Numbered from the stretch's first letter, positions 1 to 7,806 are shown. The stretch: DNA of 14,607 nucleotides from an uncultured Mycoplasmatota bacterium (GCA_946407055.1 CAMJMP010000005.1:1-14607), one strand, 5' to 3'. Numbers and translations are program-made. The notes: generated by a model not told the origin, from the letters alone.

Positions 1-643
1 AATAAACTAAATCGTAATACTTTGGTTTTAATGAGATATATTCCCAGTCGATTATATATTGGTTATCTGAATTAATCAATATATTAGTGTTTATTAAATC
101 ACCGTGAGCAACTACTTTAGGGTATTCTTCTTTTATTATTTCTTTTTTAATATTAATAATATTATTGTATGTTTTGATATCTATATATTCTTTTGATTTT
201 TCAAGATATTTATCTAGTTTTTCTTCTCTATTATAGTTATCCTCTAATTCTGTTTTTATTTTTAAATCTTTAATTTTTAAAATAGATTTTGCTATTCTTT
301 TTCTTTCTTCTTCACTTAAATGAGTTCTAAAGTTGTTTCTATTTTTACCAATAGTTTTTCCTTTAATTCTTTCTAGTACTATTAAACATAGCTCTTTATT
401 GTGAAAAGAATCTATTAATTTTGGTAGGTATTTGTTTTTAGGATTCTCTTTATATAGTGTTAATTCTTTTTCTAAGTTGCTAAAAAACAGTTCGTTATTG
501 TTCCTTCCGATTTTAACAAAATAATTTTCGTTTAATTTTTTTGCACGTTGATGATCTTCTAATTCGATGAATAACGAATGTATTTCTTCTTCAGTAAAAT
601 ATTTACTTAATTTTTTCTTTACTTTTTCTGACCCATTTATCAT
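1..643 (-). CDS. APH/choline-kinase-like phosphotransferase, C-terminus cut by window edge
   Basis: The frame runs from an ATG at 643 to the left edge without a stop (214 codons seen). The protein shows the catalytic loop of the aminoglycoside phosphotransferase/choline kinase fold: a Brenner-type HGDLINTN (His180, Asp182, Asn187) followed by the metal-binding IIDWEY (Asp199). YFVKIG near residue 44 fits the ATP-binding lysine, and IVLERIKGKT fits the hinge. Such kinases transfer the ATP gamma-phosphate to a small hydroxylated substrate (antibiotic, choline, sugar). The substrate cannot be read from this fragment, and many family members in low-GC Gram-positives are housekeeping or of unknown specificity, so resistance should not be assumed. 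The Shine-Dalgarno is weak (AGGTAG about 10 bases upstream). It has its own promoter, placed just after the terminator of the HAD gene. Confidence 0.8.
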   Translation of the reverse strand, partial: MINGSEKVKKKLSKYFTEEEIHSLFIELEDHQRAKKLNENYFVKIGRNNNELFFSNLEKELTLYKENPKNKYLPKLIDSFHNKELCLIVLERIKGKTIGKNRNNFRTHLSEEERKRIAKSILKIKDLKIKTELEDNYNREEKLDKYLEKSKEYIDIKTYNNIINIKKEIIKEEYPKVVAHGDLINTNILINSDNQYIIDWEYISLKPKYYDLVY

Positions 644-663
644 TAATACCACTACCTAATGTC

Positions 664-672
664 ATTATAACA
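664..672 (-). promoter_or_regulatory. Extended -10 promoter for the phosphotransferase gene
   Basis: The minus strand reads TGTTATAAT, a perfect TG-N-TATAAT extended -10, 20 bases upstream of the ATG at 643. No good -35 is present; that position is occupied by the T-tract of the preceding terminator. Transcription would start near 657. Confidence 0.55.
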
Positions 673-673
673 T

Positions 674-698
674 AAAAAAACAAGGTTGCCCTTGTTTT
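674..698 (-). terminator. Intrinsic terminator of the 301-aa/HAD operon
   Basis: A 9-bp stem (677-685 with 690-698, AAAACAAGG/CCTTGTTTT) with a 4-base loop lies just after the HAD stop codon and is followed on the minus strand by seven Ts. The right arm lies directly against the stop codon at 701. The plus strand also reads T-rich after the stem, but there is no plus-strand gene to terminate. Confidence 0.8.
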
Positions 699-700
699 AT

Positions 701-2116
701 TTATTTTGAATAGTAATCTCTAGCAAATTTCATGGTTCTTTCTACTTTTCTTTCATGTTGAATGCGATCTGATTCCATGTCTTTCATAAGATCTCTAATC
801 ATTTGGTTTTCTTCTTCTTTAGTTGGTACTGGAGCTAGATTTAAGACATTTTCCCCATTAACATAGATGATTTGATGTTCATCTACATAGAATTCGTGTG
901 ATACTGAACCATCACTTATTGTTAGAACTCCATCTTTATAACTAGTTTGTACTTCACTAAGATTCATTACATGACCGCTTTGAATTCTTTCACCATTATC
1001 ATCGTAGTAGAATCCGTCTAGCTTGTCTTGAATGCAACCTAGGAGAATTGATGATCTTGCACAAACACACATCCATGTTTTCTCAAATGCTTTCATATCT
1101 ATTCCACATTGTTTTAAATTCTTTAGCGTATAGTTATCTCTATATTCTCTTTCGTATTCTGCTCTTTTTTTACTTCTGTATAATTCACAAGCTGCGGCAT
1201 TGCCTTTGTACATTGGAGCGATACGTGGACGTGGTTTACTTTCAGATTCTATTAATTGTTTTAATTCACTTTCAATTATCTCATCGATGTCTTGTATCAT
1301 TTGTTTTTCCCAATCAGCTAAATATCTATTTTCTTCTTGGTATTTTGCTAAACCTATTTTGAATGGTTTTGGTATTTCTAGTTCTTTAACTTTAGTATCA
1401 ATAAATTCACCATATGTTTTAATGCTATAATCGGTTAATTCATTGATTTTTTCTCTATCTACATCTGAATATTTATCATATACGTTAACTACTTCTATTC
1501 CAGCTCTATTTGCTGCTAGAACACCTGTATAAGAATCCTCGAAGATTAAACAATCACTAGCTGGTACACCAAAATGTTCCATTATGACATTATATACTTC
1601 TGGATCTGGTTTTTTATTTTTTACTGTTTCTTTTGTGGTAATGAAATCAAAAACTTCTTCTATATTCATTTCTGATAACATTTTTTGATTTTCTTTGTAA
1701 TAGATTTCTATTTGTTCTCTTGTACTAACTGTTGCTAAAGCTAATTTATAGCCTAAGTCTTTTAGTTTATATATAAGTCTTGAAACATCTTCTTTAAACC
1801 CAATTTCACTACCTAAAACTTTGTTTGATATCTCTTTTCTTATATTTGATAATTCTCTAGGATCTTTTACACTTAGACCATATTTATTTATTAAATATTC
1901 ACAGTAGGCAGTATAGATATCACTGCTAGGATTATTATTAAGAAAATAATCTCTTTCTGCTTGAATTGTTTCTTGGTCTACATCTTTATTTCCATAGTCA
2001 TGGATCATTTTTTGGTCTGTCATGTTCCAGATACCTATTGAATCTATTAATGTACCATCTAAGTCAAAAATTATTACCTTTTTATCCTTTAAATTTAAAT
2101 CTTCTAATTTTTTCAT
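701..2116 (-). CDS. HAD-superfamily phosphatase/phosphomutase-like protein with extra C-terminal domain
   Basis: The N-terminal ~250 residues are a HAD hydrolase of the beta-phosphoglucomutase-like type: motif I DLDGTLIDS (Asp18 nucleophile, Asp20), an alpha-helical cap, motif II ALATVS (Thr129), motif III lysine in NKKPDPEVY, and motif IV FEDSYTG (Glu193, Asp194). It should dephosphorylate or isomerise a small phosphorylated metabolite in the cytoplasm. Residues ~259-471 are not part of a normal HAD protein (usual length 210-230). This part starts with an acidic, probably helical stretch, then a Cys-containing segment (WMCVCARSS), a beta-rich part (GVLTISDGSVSHEFYVD) and a charged helical tail; I do not recognise it. 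An ATG three codons upstream (2125) overlaps the Shine-Dalgarno (AAGGG), so the ATG at 2116, 9 bases from it, is the better start. It is the second gene of an operon, 19 bases after the preceding stop. Confidence 0.85.
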   Translation of the reverse strand: MKKLEDLNLKDKKVIIFDLDGTLIDSIGIWNMTDQKMIHDYGNKDVDQETIQAERDYFLNNNPSSDIYTAYCEYLINKYGLSVKDPRELSNIRKEISNKVLGSEIGFKEDVSRLIYKLKDLGYKLALATVSTREQIEIYYKENQKMLSEMNIEEVFDFITTKETVKNKKPDPEVYNVIMEHFGVPASDCLIFEDSYTGVLAANRAGIEVVNVYDKYSDVDREKINELTDYSIKTYGEFIDTKVKELEIPKPFKIGLAKYQEENRYLADWEKQMIQDIDEIIESELKQLIESESKPRPRIAPMYKGNAAACELYRSKKRAEYEREYRDNYTLKNLKQCGIDMKAFEKTWMCVCARSSILLGCIQDKLDGFYYDDNGERIQSGHVMNLSEVQTSYKDGVLTISDGSVSHEFYVDEHQIIYVNGENVLNLAPVPTKEEENQMIRDLMKDMESDRIQHERKVERTMKFARDYYSK

Positions 2117-2135
2117 CAAAACCATCCCTTAATAG

Positions 2136-3041
2136 CTATAATTCTAATTTATTTGCATCTTTTGTATTTATTTCTAGATTTGGATAGAATTCATCAAGAT
2201 ATCTAACCATTTCCGCTAATTCTTTTAATTTAGCTGTTTTTTCTTCTCCAGTATATCCTTGTTCAATTCTTTTCTTTCGTTTCTCCATACGGCGATTAAA
2301 GTATTCTCTGTATCTAAATGGCATTATCATAGTTGATTCTAATCCTTTGCATAAATATGGAATACCTTTTATATAAAACTCTCTCATTTCTGGTTCATCT
2401 TTAAATATATTATTTATTGTTTTAGTTAAAACTTTAATATAATTTTCCATAGATAATTCGATTTGTTCATCGTATGTTTCTATATTATCTATTTCTTTTG
2501 GTCGATCAGATTGAACGTGAGTTGCATTAGTATATAAAGCTGATAATGAAGCTACGATATTATAATAGTCTCTTGCTGATATATAATCTTTACTGTGTGA
2601 AATGAAAGTATATGATATATAGTCGGAATATCTTATATAATTTACACTAATACTTGAACTTTCTTTTGAAATATACTTGCTGCATTTAACGCCGGGTATT
2701 TCAGTTACTACACTATCTACTCCGATTTCTCTTCTAGTAATTATTGGGACATCTATATCGCGGTTTTCTTCAGCCCAATGATGATAACCGTTTTTGATTA
2801 TATCAACTTTAACTAAAGTCTTTTTTCTAGGTTCATGTGTTCTTGTAAATTCGATTACTAGACCATTCTTTGACTTATAAATGTATTTTCTTTTCTCTTT
2901 TACTGAATTAATTTGTTCGTTTTTTTCAGAAAAACTAATAATATCCCCAGTATTGCTATCTATAAAACCATCTTCAGTTGGTTCAATGTCATATAATTTT
3001 AAGAATTCTAATTCGAAATCATTGCAACTAATTAAACTCAT
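2136..3041 (-). CDS. Uncharacterised 301-aa protein, first gene of the HAD operon
   Basis: I do not recognise a family. The protein is soluble, with no signal peptide or membrane segment. The N-terminal 60 residues hold FIDSNTGDIISFSE, a pattern seen where a protein describes a two-state or tagged value. The middle (residues ~70-165) is probably mostly beta-strand, and the C-terminal third is helical and highly charged (YREYFNRRMEKRKKRIEQ). The start is secure: AGAGGG lies 5 bases upstream of the ATG, and a good promoter stands 24 bases further upstream. The next gene, the HAD phosphatase, begins 19 bases after this stop with no terminator between, so the two are co-transcribed and may work in one process. 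Stop is TAG. Confidence 0.8.
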   Translation of the reverse strand: MSLISCNDFELEFLKLYDIEPTEDGFIDSNTGDIISFSEKNEQINSVKEKRKYIYKSKNGLVIEFTRTHEPRKKTLVKVDIIKNGYHHWAEENRDIDVPIITRREIGVDSVVTEIPGVKCSKYISKESSSISVNYIRYSDYISYTFISHSKDYISARDYYNIVASLSALYTNATHVQSDRPKEIDNIETYDEQIELSMENYIKVLTKTINNIFKDEPEMREFYIKGIPYLCKGLESTMIMPFRYREYFNRRMEKRKKRIEQGYTGEEKTAKLKELAEMVRYLDEFYPNLEINTKDANKLEL

Positions 3042-3064
3042 AATATCCCTCTTAGTAATTAATT

Positions 3065-3093
3065 ATTCTAAATGGAAAATGAAAGATAGTCAA
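3065..3093 (-). promoter_or_regulatory. Promoter of the 301-aa/HAD operon
   Basis: The minus strand has TTGACT (3088-3093), a 17-base spacer and TAGAAT (3065-3070), ending 23 bases before the ATG at 3041. Hexamers and spacing fit a vegetative sigma factor. It begins only a few bases after the T-tract of the adhesin-gene terminator. Confidence 0.65.
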
Positions 3094-3095
3094 TT

Positions 3096-3121
3096 AAAAA
3101 GACTAGATTACTCTAGTCTTT
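3096..3121 (-). terminator. Intrinsic terminator of the TasA/SipW operon (repeat hairpin copy A)
   Basis: A perfect 9-bp stem AAGACTAGA/TCTAGTCTT (3099-3107 with 3112-3120) with a 4-base loop, followed on the minus strand by a T-run. It starts 2 bases after the adhesin stop codon. The same hairpin, with up to three changes in 26 bases, recurs at 9561-9586 and 13954-13979. Confidence 0.85.
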
Positions 3122-3122
3122 A

Positions 3123-5486
3123 TTATTCTTCCATTAAAATTACTATATCAGCTAAGGTACCTTTAAAGAATCTTCCAGGGACATTGTTATTTGCTCCGTC
3201 GAAGTATCCTCCGAAGGCAACATTGGTTGCGAATTCTTGATTTAAGTTCCAATCTCCTTGATTAAACATGCTGATAGTAGCACTTTGATTATTACCATAG
3301 AAGTACTGTGCTGAAACAACTCCGCCTTCTCTTTTGAATACAAACTCGATTGGAGCTTTATTTGTAGTAATAGTACCAAAATTAGTAGCGTTAGATGTAC
3401 TATTGTTCCATTTTCCCATAACTGATACTTCAGTAAGTTTACTACTTTGGAAACGAAGCATAAATCCAGGTCCTTTAGGATTTGATTCATCTCTTACATT
3501 CATGATTGTAGGTTGTTTAACTGTATATGTTAATTGATCGCTGTCTACAGATTTAAATGTAAATCGAATTTCGAAATCTTTATTAAAGTTTGTTGAATCA
3601 AATACATTAATGCCTGTATCTATAAATGTATTTTCTGTTCCATCAAATACTATGTCTCCTGGTAGATTGTATTCAACCTTCCACCACTCTGCATATAGAG
3701 TAACTATGTCATTTTCGTTACTGCTTAAGTTTCGAACTTCTTCTTCATCAGCGTAACGAGTACCAGTACCATCCGGTTCAGTATTCCATCCTCTGAATTC
3801 ATAACCAGTTCTTGTAAATGCATTTTCAGTTAATGGTGTTGGAGGATCGTTATAAATTAAGTCTTGATCGTCCATAGAACCTGTACCACCGTTTGCATCG
3901 AAGTGTACATAGTAATGAATTATTGGAATCCATTGAGCATATAAAGTTATAGTTTCATCTGCATTTCCTAAATCACTTGTGATTTGGTAATTATCTATAT
4001 ATGCTGTTCCTGATCCATCTGGTTCAGTATTCCAGCCATTAAATACTGCATTTTCTTTAGTAAATGTATTTGCTCTTAATGCTGCTGTTTCTCCTAGATA
4101 TAGTGATTGATCGCTCATATTACCTGAACCACCATTTGCATCATAGTGGATAGTGTATGAAGGTCTTTCTGTTATTTCAACACTCATATCTGAAAGTTGA
4201 CCAATTAAATATCTGAATATTTGATTACTACTATTTATTCCAGCTCCGAATGTTGCTGGATTTTCAAAATATGCTGTAAATGATCTGAAGTTAGCCATTT
4301 GAATGAATGGTCCGTCATCATATTTATAATATACTATTCCGTTATCACGTTTTATAGTTACTGTTTGACCAGTCTGATATCCTGTATTGTAATCCTTGTG
4401 TTTGTCATTTCTAGCTGAATTGACATTCATTGCATAATTTGTATCATCTCTGAAGAATTGAACTCCAGGATATGGTTCTCCTACTTCATTCATGTCGGCA
4501 AATATATCTGCTCTTTTTTCTGTATTGTTTGTTGGATTATAACCAGTATATGAATCTACAGTAAATGTTACAATGAAGTTTTTCATTGCATTTTCTTCAT
4601 TAAATAATATAACACCTGTATCAATATAATTACTTCCATCGAATTCTACAGGGCCGTCATTTCTATAGTAGATTTTATTCCATTTTGCATATAAAGTTGT
4701 GTCTTCAGTTGGAACAAAAGTCTCATCAACTTTATTTACGAATCCTGGTTCTTTGTACCATCCTATTAATTCATAGTAATATGTACAATTTCTTTCACTT
4801 AGGCTTCCTTCTGTTAATTCGCAATCGTTGTATTCTACCTCTGGAAGATTGCCGATTGGTTGAGTTTGGACAACTTTATGTGTGAAAGAATTTGTTTCGT
4901 TATTTGGTACATATGTAATTGTATATGTATCGGCATAAATTGGGCCGATTGTTTTGTTTCCTGTTAAAGTAAAGGTATAATCTCTATTTGTTGTATCATC
5001 ACTCCATTTTTCGAATGGAGCACCATCATCATTTTCATCAGCTATCAGATGAATTTCTTTACCATAATAGTATGTGCCACTTGGAGTTGATGTAGTAACG
5101 AGATTACTATCATTGATTGTTAATGCATATTGTTTTCTATCATATCTATATGTAATTATTGTTTCATTAAAAGTAAGAAGAGTTACAGTTTGCGTAGCAG
5201 GATATATAAATCCTTCAGCTGGTAATGTAGTAGATGGTAGAAGATCAGGAGTTACTTCTGTTCCTATTGGAATATTAGTGAAGTTTTCTCTTGAATGTTC
5301 TTCATACTCTCCATTTACGTTCATTACTTCGTGTATTACTGTGTAACTAGTATTCTTCTCAATAGATAATTCATTAACAATGGAATTCGTTTCTTTTGTG
5401 AAATATGCATAAATTCCATGAATTTTATAGAGTGATGAAATTGCAACGACAAATAGAACTATATAAAATAGTTTCATTTTTCTCAT
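3123..5486 (-). CDS. Large SipW-exported multidomain surface protein (putative adhesin)
   Basis: 787 residues from the chosen start. N-terminus: hydrophobic core then GIYAYFTKETNS, a SipW-type signal (residues ~1-28). Next come a MucBP-like beta domain (~47-124, YTVIHEVMN...ITYRYDRKQY), a divergent bacterial repeat (~118-186), a Listeria-Bacteroides/InlB B-type repeat (~187-269, ending TLYAKW), a concanavalin/LamG-like domain (~274-440), two more B-repeats (~444-519 and 524-601; YDANGG...GWNTEPDGSGT...TLYAQW), and a second LamG-like domain (~603-787). The two LamG-like domains share VEFDGSNYIDTGV/IVFDGTENTFIDTGI openings. No C-terminal sorting signal or TM is present, so it must be held by partners or released. 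An upstream in-frame GTG (5495) and ATG (5492) crowd the Shine-Dalgarno; ATG 5486 lies 8 bases from AAAGGG. Last gene of the four-gene operon. Ligand unknown; adhesion is inference from the domains. Confidence 0.85.
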   Translation of the reverse strand: MRKMKLFYIVLFVVAISSLYKIHGIYAYFTKETNSIVNELSIEKNTSYTVIHEVMNVNGEYEEHSRENFTNIPIGTEVTPDLLPSTTLPAEGFIYPATQTVTLLTFNETIITYRYDRKQYALTINDSNLVTTSTPSGTYYYGKEIHLIADENDDGAPFEKWSDDTTNRDYTFTLTGNKTIGPIYADTYTITYVPNNETNSFTHKVVQTQPIGNLPEVEYNDCELTEGSLSERNCTYYYELIGWYKEPGFVNKVDETFVPTEDTTLYAKWNKIYYRNDGPVEFDGSNYIDTGVILFNEENAMKNFIVTFTVDSYTGYNPTNNTEKRADIFADMNEVGEPYPGVQFFRDDTNYAMNVNSARNDKHKDYNTGYQTGQTVTIKRDNGIVYYKYDDGPFIQMANFRSFTAYFENPATFGAGINSSNQIFRYLIGQLSDMSVEITERPSYTIHYDANGGSGNMSDQSLYLGETAALRANTFTKENAVFNGWNTEPDGSGTAYIDNYQITSDLGNADETITLYAQWIPIIHYYVHFDANGGTGSMDDQDLIYNDPPTPLTENAFTRTGYEFRGWNTEPDGTGTRYADEEEVRNLSSNENDIVTLYAEWWKVEYNLPGDIVFDGTENTFIDTGINVFDSTNFNKDFEIRFTFKSVDSDQLTYTVKQPTIMNVRDESNPKGPGFMLRFQSSKLTEVSVMGKWNNSTSNATNFGTITTNKAPIEFVFKREGGVVSAQYFYGNNQSATISMFNQGDWNLNQEFATNVAFGGYFDGANNNVPGRFFKGTLADIVILMEE

Positions 5487-5503
5487 TCTCATCACCCTTT
5501 CTT

Positions 5504-5983
5504 TTAATTATTTTCTTTCTTTTTATCTTCTCCAAATAGCAAACCTGCTACTACTAATAATATTATGTATGTTATAAATATTATTTTTCCTTTAGTGGTT
5601 TGTAGTAATACAACTAGATAACCTACTTTTGGTATCCAAAATGTGTTTTTACCTACGAAGTTATTCTTTGTGGTAATAACATCATCATTTTTTTCATTAT
5701 TGTCACCTTTAGTTACTATTCCATCATTAGTTATATCTACTACTCTATGAGTTACCAATGTTCCACCTTTAAGTCTAAAAGCTATGATATCGTTTTCTTT
5801 AATATCATCATAAGAAGCATGTCTATTTATAAAACAGATACTTCCAGTTTTTATTTCAGGCTCCATTGATCCAGATAATACTACATATGGAGTAAAACCA
5901 ATGGCGAATAATAATAAAAATAATCCACCAATGACAATAATTAACGTTGTTAAAACATTAATTATTCCTTTTATTATTTTCAT
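5504..5983 (-). CDS. sipW: SipW-type signal peptidase I
   Basis: A 159-residue membrane serine protease of the archaeal/ER-like S26B branch, which uses a Ser-His dyad. It has an N-terminal TM (~10-30), VLSGSMEP with catalytic Ser39, TLVTHRV with His79, KGDNN (Asp94) and a second C-terminal TM (~134-150) before a basic tail, the usual SipW topology. Family members remove the signal peptides of TasA/CalY-type proteins, and here the flanking genes encode three proteins with such signals, which makes the assignment firm. The gene lies between the TasA-like gene (13-base gap) and the adhesin gene (8 bases to its earliest start, 17 to the preferred one). No Shine-Dalgarno is visible before the ATG; the upstream bases are A/T-only around AATTAAACAAAACAT. 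Expression probably depends on translation of the preceding gene, or is deliberately low. Confidence 0.93.
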   Translation of the reverse strand: MKIIKGIINVLTTLIIVIGGLFLLLFAIGFTPYVVLSGSMEPEIKTGSICFINRHASYDDIKENDIIAFRLKGGTLVTHRVVDITNDGIVTKGDNNEKNDDVITTKNNFVGKNTFWIPKVGYLVVLLQTTKGKIIFITYIILLVVAGLLFGEDKKKENN

Positions 5984-5996
5984 ATGTTTTGTTTAA

Positions 5997-6623
5997 TTAG
6001 CTAAAATTAGCTGCTGACCATACGTCTGCTGGTGATGTAGCTGGATTTCCATCTTTTTTAATTCCATCTGCTTGAACACCATATGCTTTAACTTCTACAG
6101 TTTTATTAGCACCTGTTAAACCAGTTTCTTCACCAGTAAGTGATTCATTAACTGTTACTTTAGTAAATAATACTGCAGTTCCATTTTTTGCAACTTTTGT
6201 CATTGCTGAATTTGTTCCGTATGCATAGATTCTAGTAATAGATCCATTTGTACATGCGTTATCTGGAGTCATTAAATACCATCCAGTATTTACTGTATAA
6301 GTAAATATTTCTTTTGGAGATGCATCTGTTGTACATGCTGAAACAACTTTAGCAAAAATATACGCATCGTTTTCTCCAACATTTGTTACTGTTGGGTCTT
6401 TAGCGATTTCTTCGCCTGGTAATTTGTTTTCTGCTGCGTCTGGTACATTATTACTGTTTGCATCAGTAGTAACCCAGTTTGGTTCAGTTAATGTAATATC
6501 TACATTACCAATTGTAAATGTGTTTGTTGCTTCTGCAGTATCAGTGAAATATGCAACTGCTCCCCCGATTAATAGTATTAGCAATAATACGATTGCTGCG
6601 ATTAATAATTTTCTTTTTTTCAT
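5997..6623 (-). CDS. TasA/CalY-like SipW-dependent fibre subunit
   Basis: A 208-residue exported protein. Basic start (MKKRK), hydrophobic core 6-21, then GGAVAYFTDTAEATNTF, the classical SipW-dependent signal with cleavage expected after Ala24. The mature part begins with the conserved strand region NTFTIGNVDITL and has the family's LPGEEIAKDPTVTNVGENDAYIFAKV block, a jelly-roll-like beta fold. Cys97 and Cys124 are the only cysteines and may pair. TasA and CalY monomers assemble into surface or biofilm fibres, and by analogy this would be the main subunit here. There is no sorting signal or C-terminal TM. Start: AGAGG 9 bases before the ATG. A small inverted repeat AGCTA/TAGCT covers its last codons and could act as a 3' stabilising structure. 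It follows the sortable TasA-like gene by 20 bases and precedes sipW. Confidence 0.88.
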   Translation of the reverse strand: MKKRKLLIAAIVLLLILLIGGAVAYFTDTAEATNTFTIGNVDITLTEPNWVTTDANSNNVPDAAENKLPGEEIAKDPTVTNVGENDAYIFAKVVSACTTDASPKEIFTYTVNTGWYLMTPDNACTNGSITRIYAYGTNSAMTKVAKNGTAVLFTKVTVNESLTGEETGLTGANKTVEVKAYGVQADGIKKDGNPATSPADVWSAANFS

Positions 6624-6643
6624 AATTTTTTTCCTCTTTCTTT

Positions 6644-7765
6644 CTAATTATTTTTTTCTATATTATCAGTATCTTTAAATGCTAGTATTAGGACTATTAA
6701 AAATCCTAATGCAGATATTAAAAATACTGCAATAGACAAGCTAAAATGTAAGTCCCCTGTGTTAGGTTTCTCCCTGTCGTGATAATTTGCTACTTCGTAA
6801 GAATATTTCCACGTTATTTTGGCTAATAGCTTACTGTATTCATTATCACTATCGATTGGTAAAGTAACTTCAACTTTTAATGTTTCTCCTTTACCACTCT
6901 TGTAAAAGCCTAAACTATGTTTAGTTTTATCTTTTAAATTACTATCTACTAAGGTGTTCCCTTCACTATCTTTTATTAGTAATTTAATTTTCCCGAGTAG
7001 TTTTAACTCCTCGTCACTCAGGTCACCATAATCGATAGTTAGATAGTAAATATTATCATTTTTACTTCTATTTGAAATTATAACATTTTCAAATTCACTA
7101 TCTCCTGGAAGTAGATTCCCGAGATTTTCAAAATAGTTATCATCTAATTTGATGTGATGTTGTGCATCGTCTTCATAAACTACTGATGATTCTCCGTTGT
7201 AATCAATGTTATAAGATCGATTTATACTTTTTTTGATTTCTATTCCTTCCCAATCTCCGTCGAAGTTCTTGGCTTGAATAGCATCAACTATTATATTTAC
7301 TTTAATCAGTTTTCCTTGATAAGCTTCAGCATCAATATTAGGTATAACTAGTTTGTTAAAAAGGTCAATTGACTCATCTTTATTTAGTACCGAGGCATAG
7401 TAGTAGTAATCACCTTCTTTATTCCAAGAAGCGTAATTTCCTTCAATATAATCTAACTCATTAAATAAAGTATCATCAATCGTATAAGTTATTTTTGTCC
7501 TTATATAACAATCGATTCCGAGATTATTAACTCTAGGAATTAATGATATTTCTTCTCCTGGCAGTACACCTTTGCCATCTTCACTAAAAGGTTCATCGTT
7601 ACTATTGTATTCTTTTAGTTCGATATCTACTGCACTAGTTGATAAACCACTTTCAGTGTGATTTAATTCTTCACTTAAAGCATAGATACCTGAGATAGAC
7701 ATTATAAGAAATAATATTATTCCTATTATTAGTAATCTCTTTTTATAAACACAATATCGAATCAC
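6644..7765 (-). CDS. TasA-like surface protein with C-terminal sortase signal
   Basis: 373 residues. The N-terminal hydrophobic core (10-27) and SGIYALSEELNHTESGL resemble a diverged SipW-type signal (Leu for the usual Phe). VLPGEEISLIPRVNNLG (68-83) is the TasA-family block. A second beta domain (~205-325) has NLLPGDSEFENVIISNRS and LDNEY-like motifs common in proteins beside sipW. The end is a cell-wall sorting signal: KPNTGD (333-338), hydrophobic 340-363, polar tail KDTDNIEKNN. Lys replaces the Leu of LPXTG. A dedicated sortase lies just upstream, so this is the likely wall-anchored base of the TasA-like fibre. The start is doubtful: the only in-frame start near the excellent AGGAGGTGA is the GTG inside it, which is too close to be used efficiently; no in-frame ATG/GTG/TTG follows until Met22. 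First gene of the four-gene operon; stop is TAG. Confidence 0.85.
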   Translation of the reverse strand: MIRYCVYKKRLLIIGIILFLIMSISGIYALSEELNHTESGLSTSAVDIELKEYNSNDEPFSEDGKGVLPGEEISLIPRVNNLGIDCYIRTKITYTIDDTLFNELDYIEGNYASWNKEGDYYYYASVLNKDESIDLFNKLVIPNIDAEAYQGKLIKVNIIVDAIQAKNFDGDWEGIEIKKSINRSYNIDYNGESSVVYEDDAQHHIKLDDNYFENLGNLLPGDSEFENVIISNRSKNDNIYYLTIDYGDLSDEELKLLGKIKLLIKDSEGNTLVDSNLKDKTKHSLGFYKSGKGETLKVEVTLPIDSDNEYSKLLAKITWKYSYEVANYHDREKPNTGDLHFSLSIAVFLISALGFLIVLILAFKDTDNIEKNN

Positions 7766-7776
7766 CTCCTATTTTT

Positions 7777-7804
7777 GTATACTTCTATACATAATGTATT
7801 ATAC
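7777..7804. promoter_or_regulatory. Palindromic promoter region of the TasA/SipW operon
   Basis: The minus strand has TATAAT (7798-7803) about 33 bases upstream of the GTG at 7765, without a good -35 (that position falls in the sortase terminator). Overlapping it is a run of GTAT/ATAC repeats: GTATA-CTTC-TATAC, then TACATAATGTA, then GTATTATAC. Stacked dyads on a -10 are a usual place for a repressor or activator site; the regulator is unknown. Confidence 0.4.
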
Positions 7805-7806
7805 TA

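Noticed and set aside
1..643. Antibiotic resistance gene
   Set aside because: The fold is APH/choline kinase-like, but the fragment gives no substrate specificity and the context shows no resistance or mobile elements.
1048..1362. Plus-strand open frames opposite the HAD gene
   Set aside because: They are antisense to the C-terminal HAD extension, have no Shine-Dalgarno, and give Leu/Phe/Ser-rich nonsense-like translation.
3242..3490. Minus-strand open frame of 82 codons inside the adhesin gene
   Set aside because: It is an alternative frame within a LamG-like domain that is clearly coding in the other frame.
3684..4150. Near-identical stretches suggesting a DNA repeat or CRISPR-like array
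   Set aside because: They come from the two B-type protein repeats (DANGG, WNTEPDG); there are only two copies and no spacer regularity.
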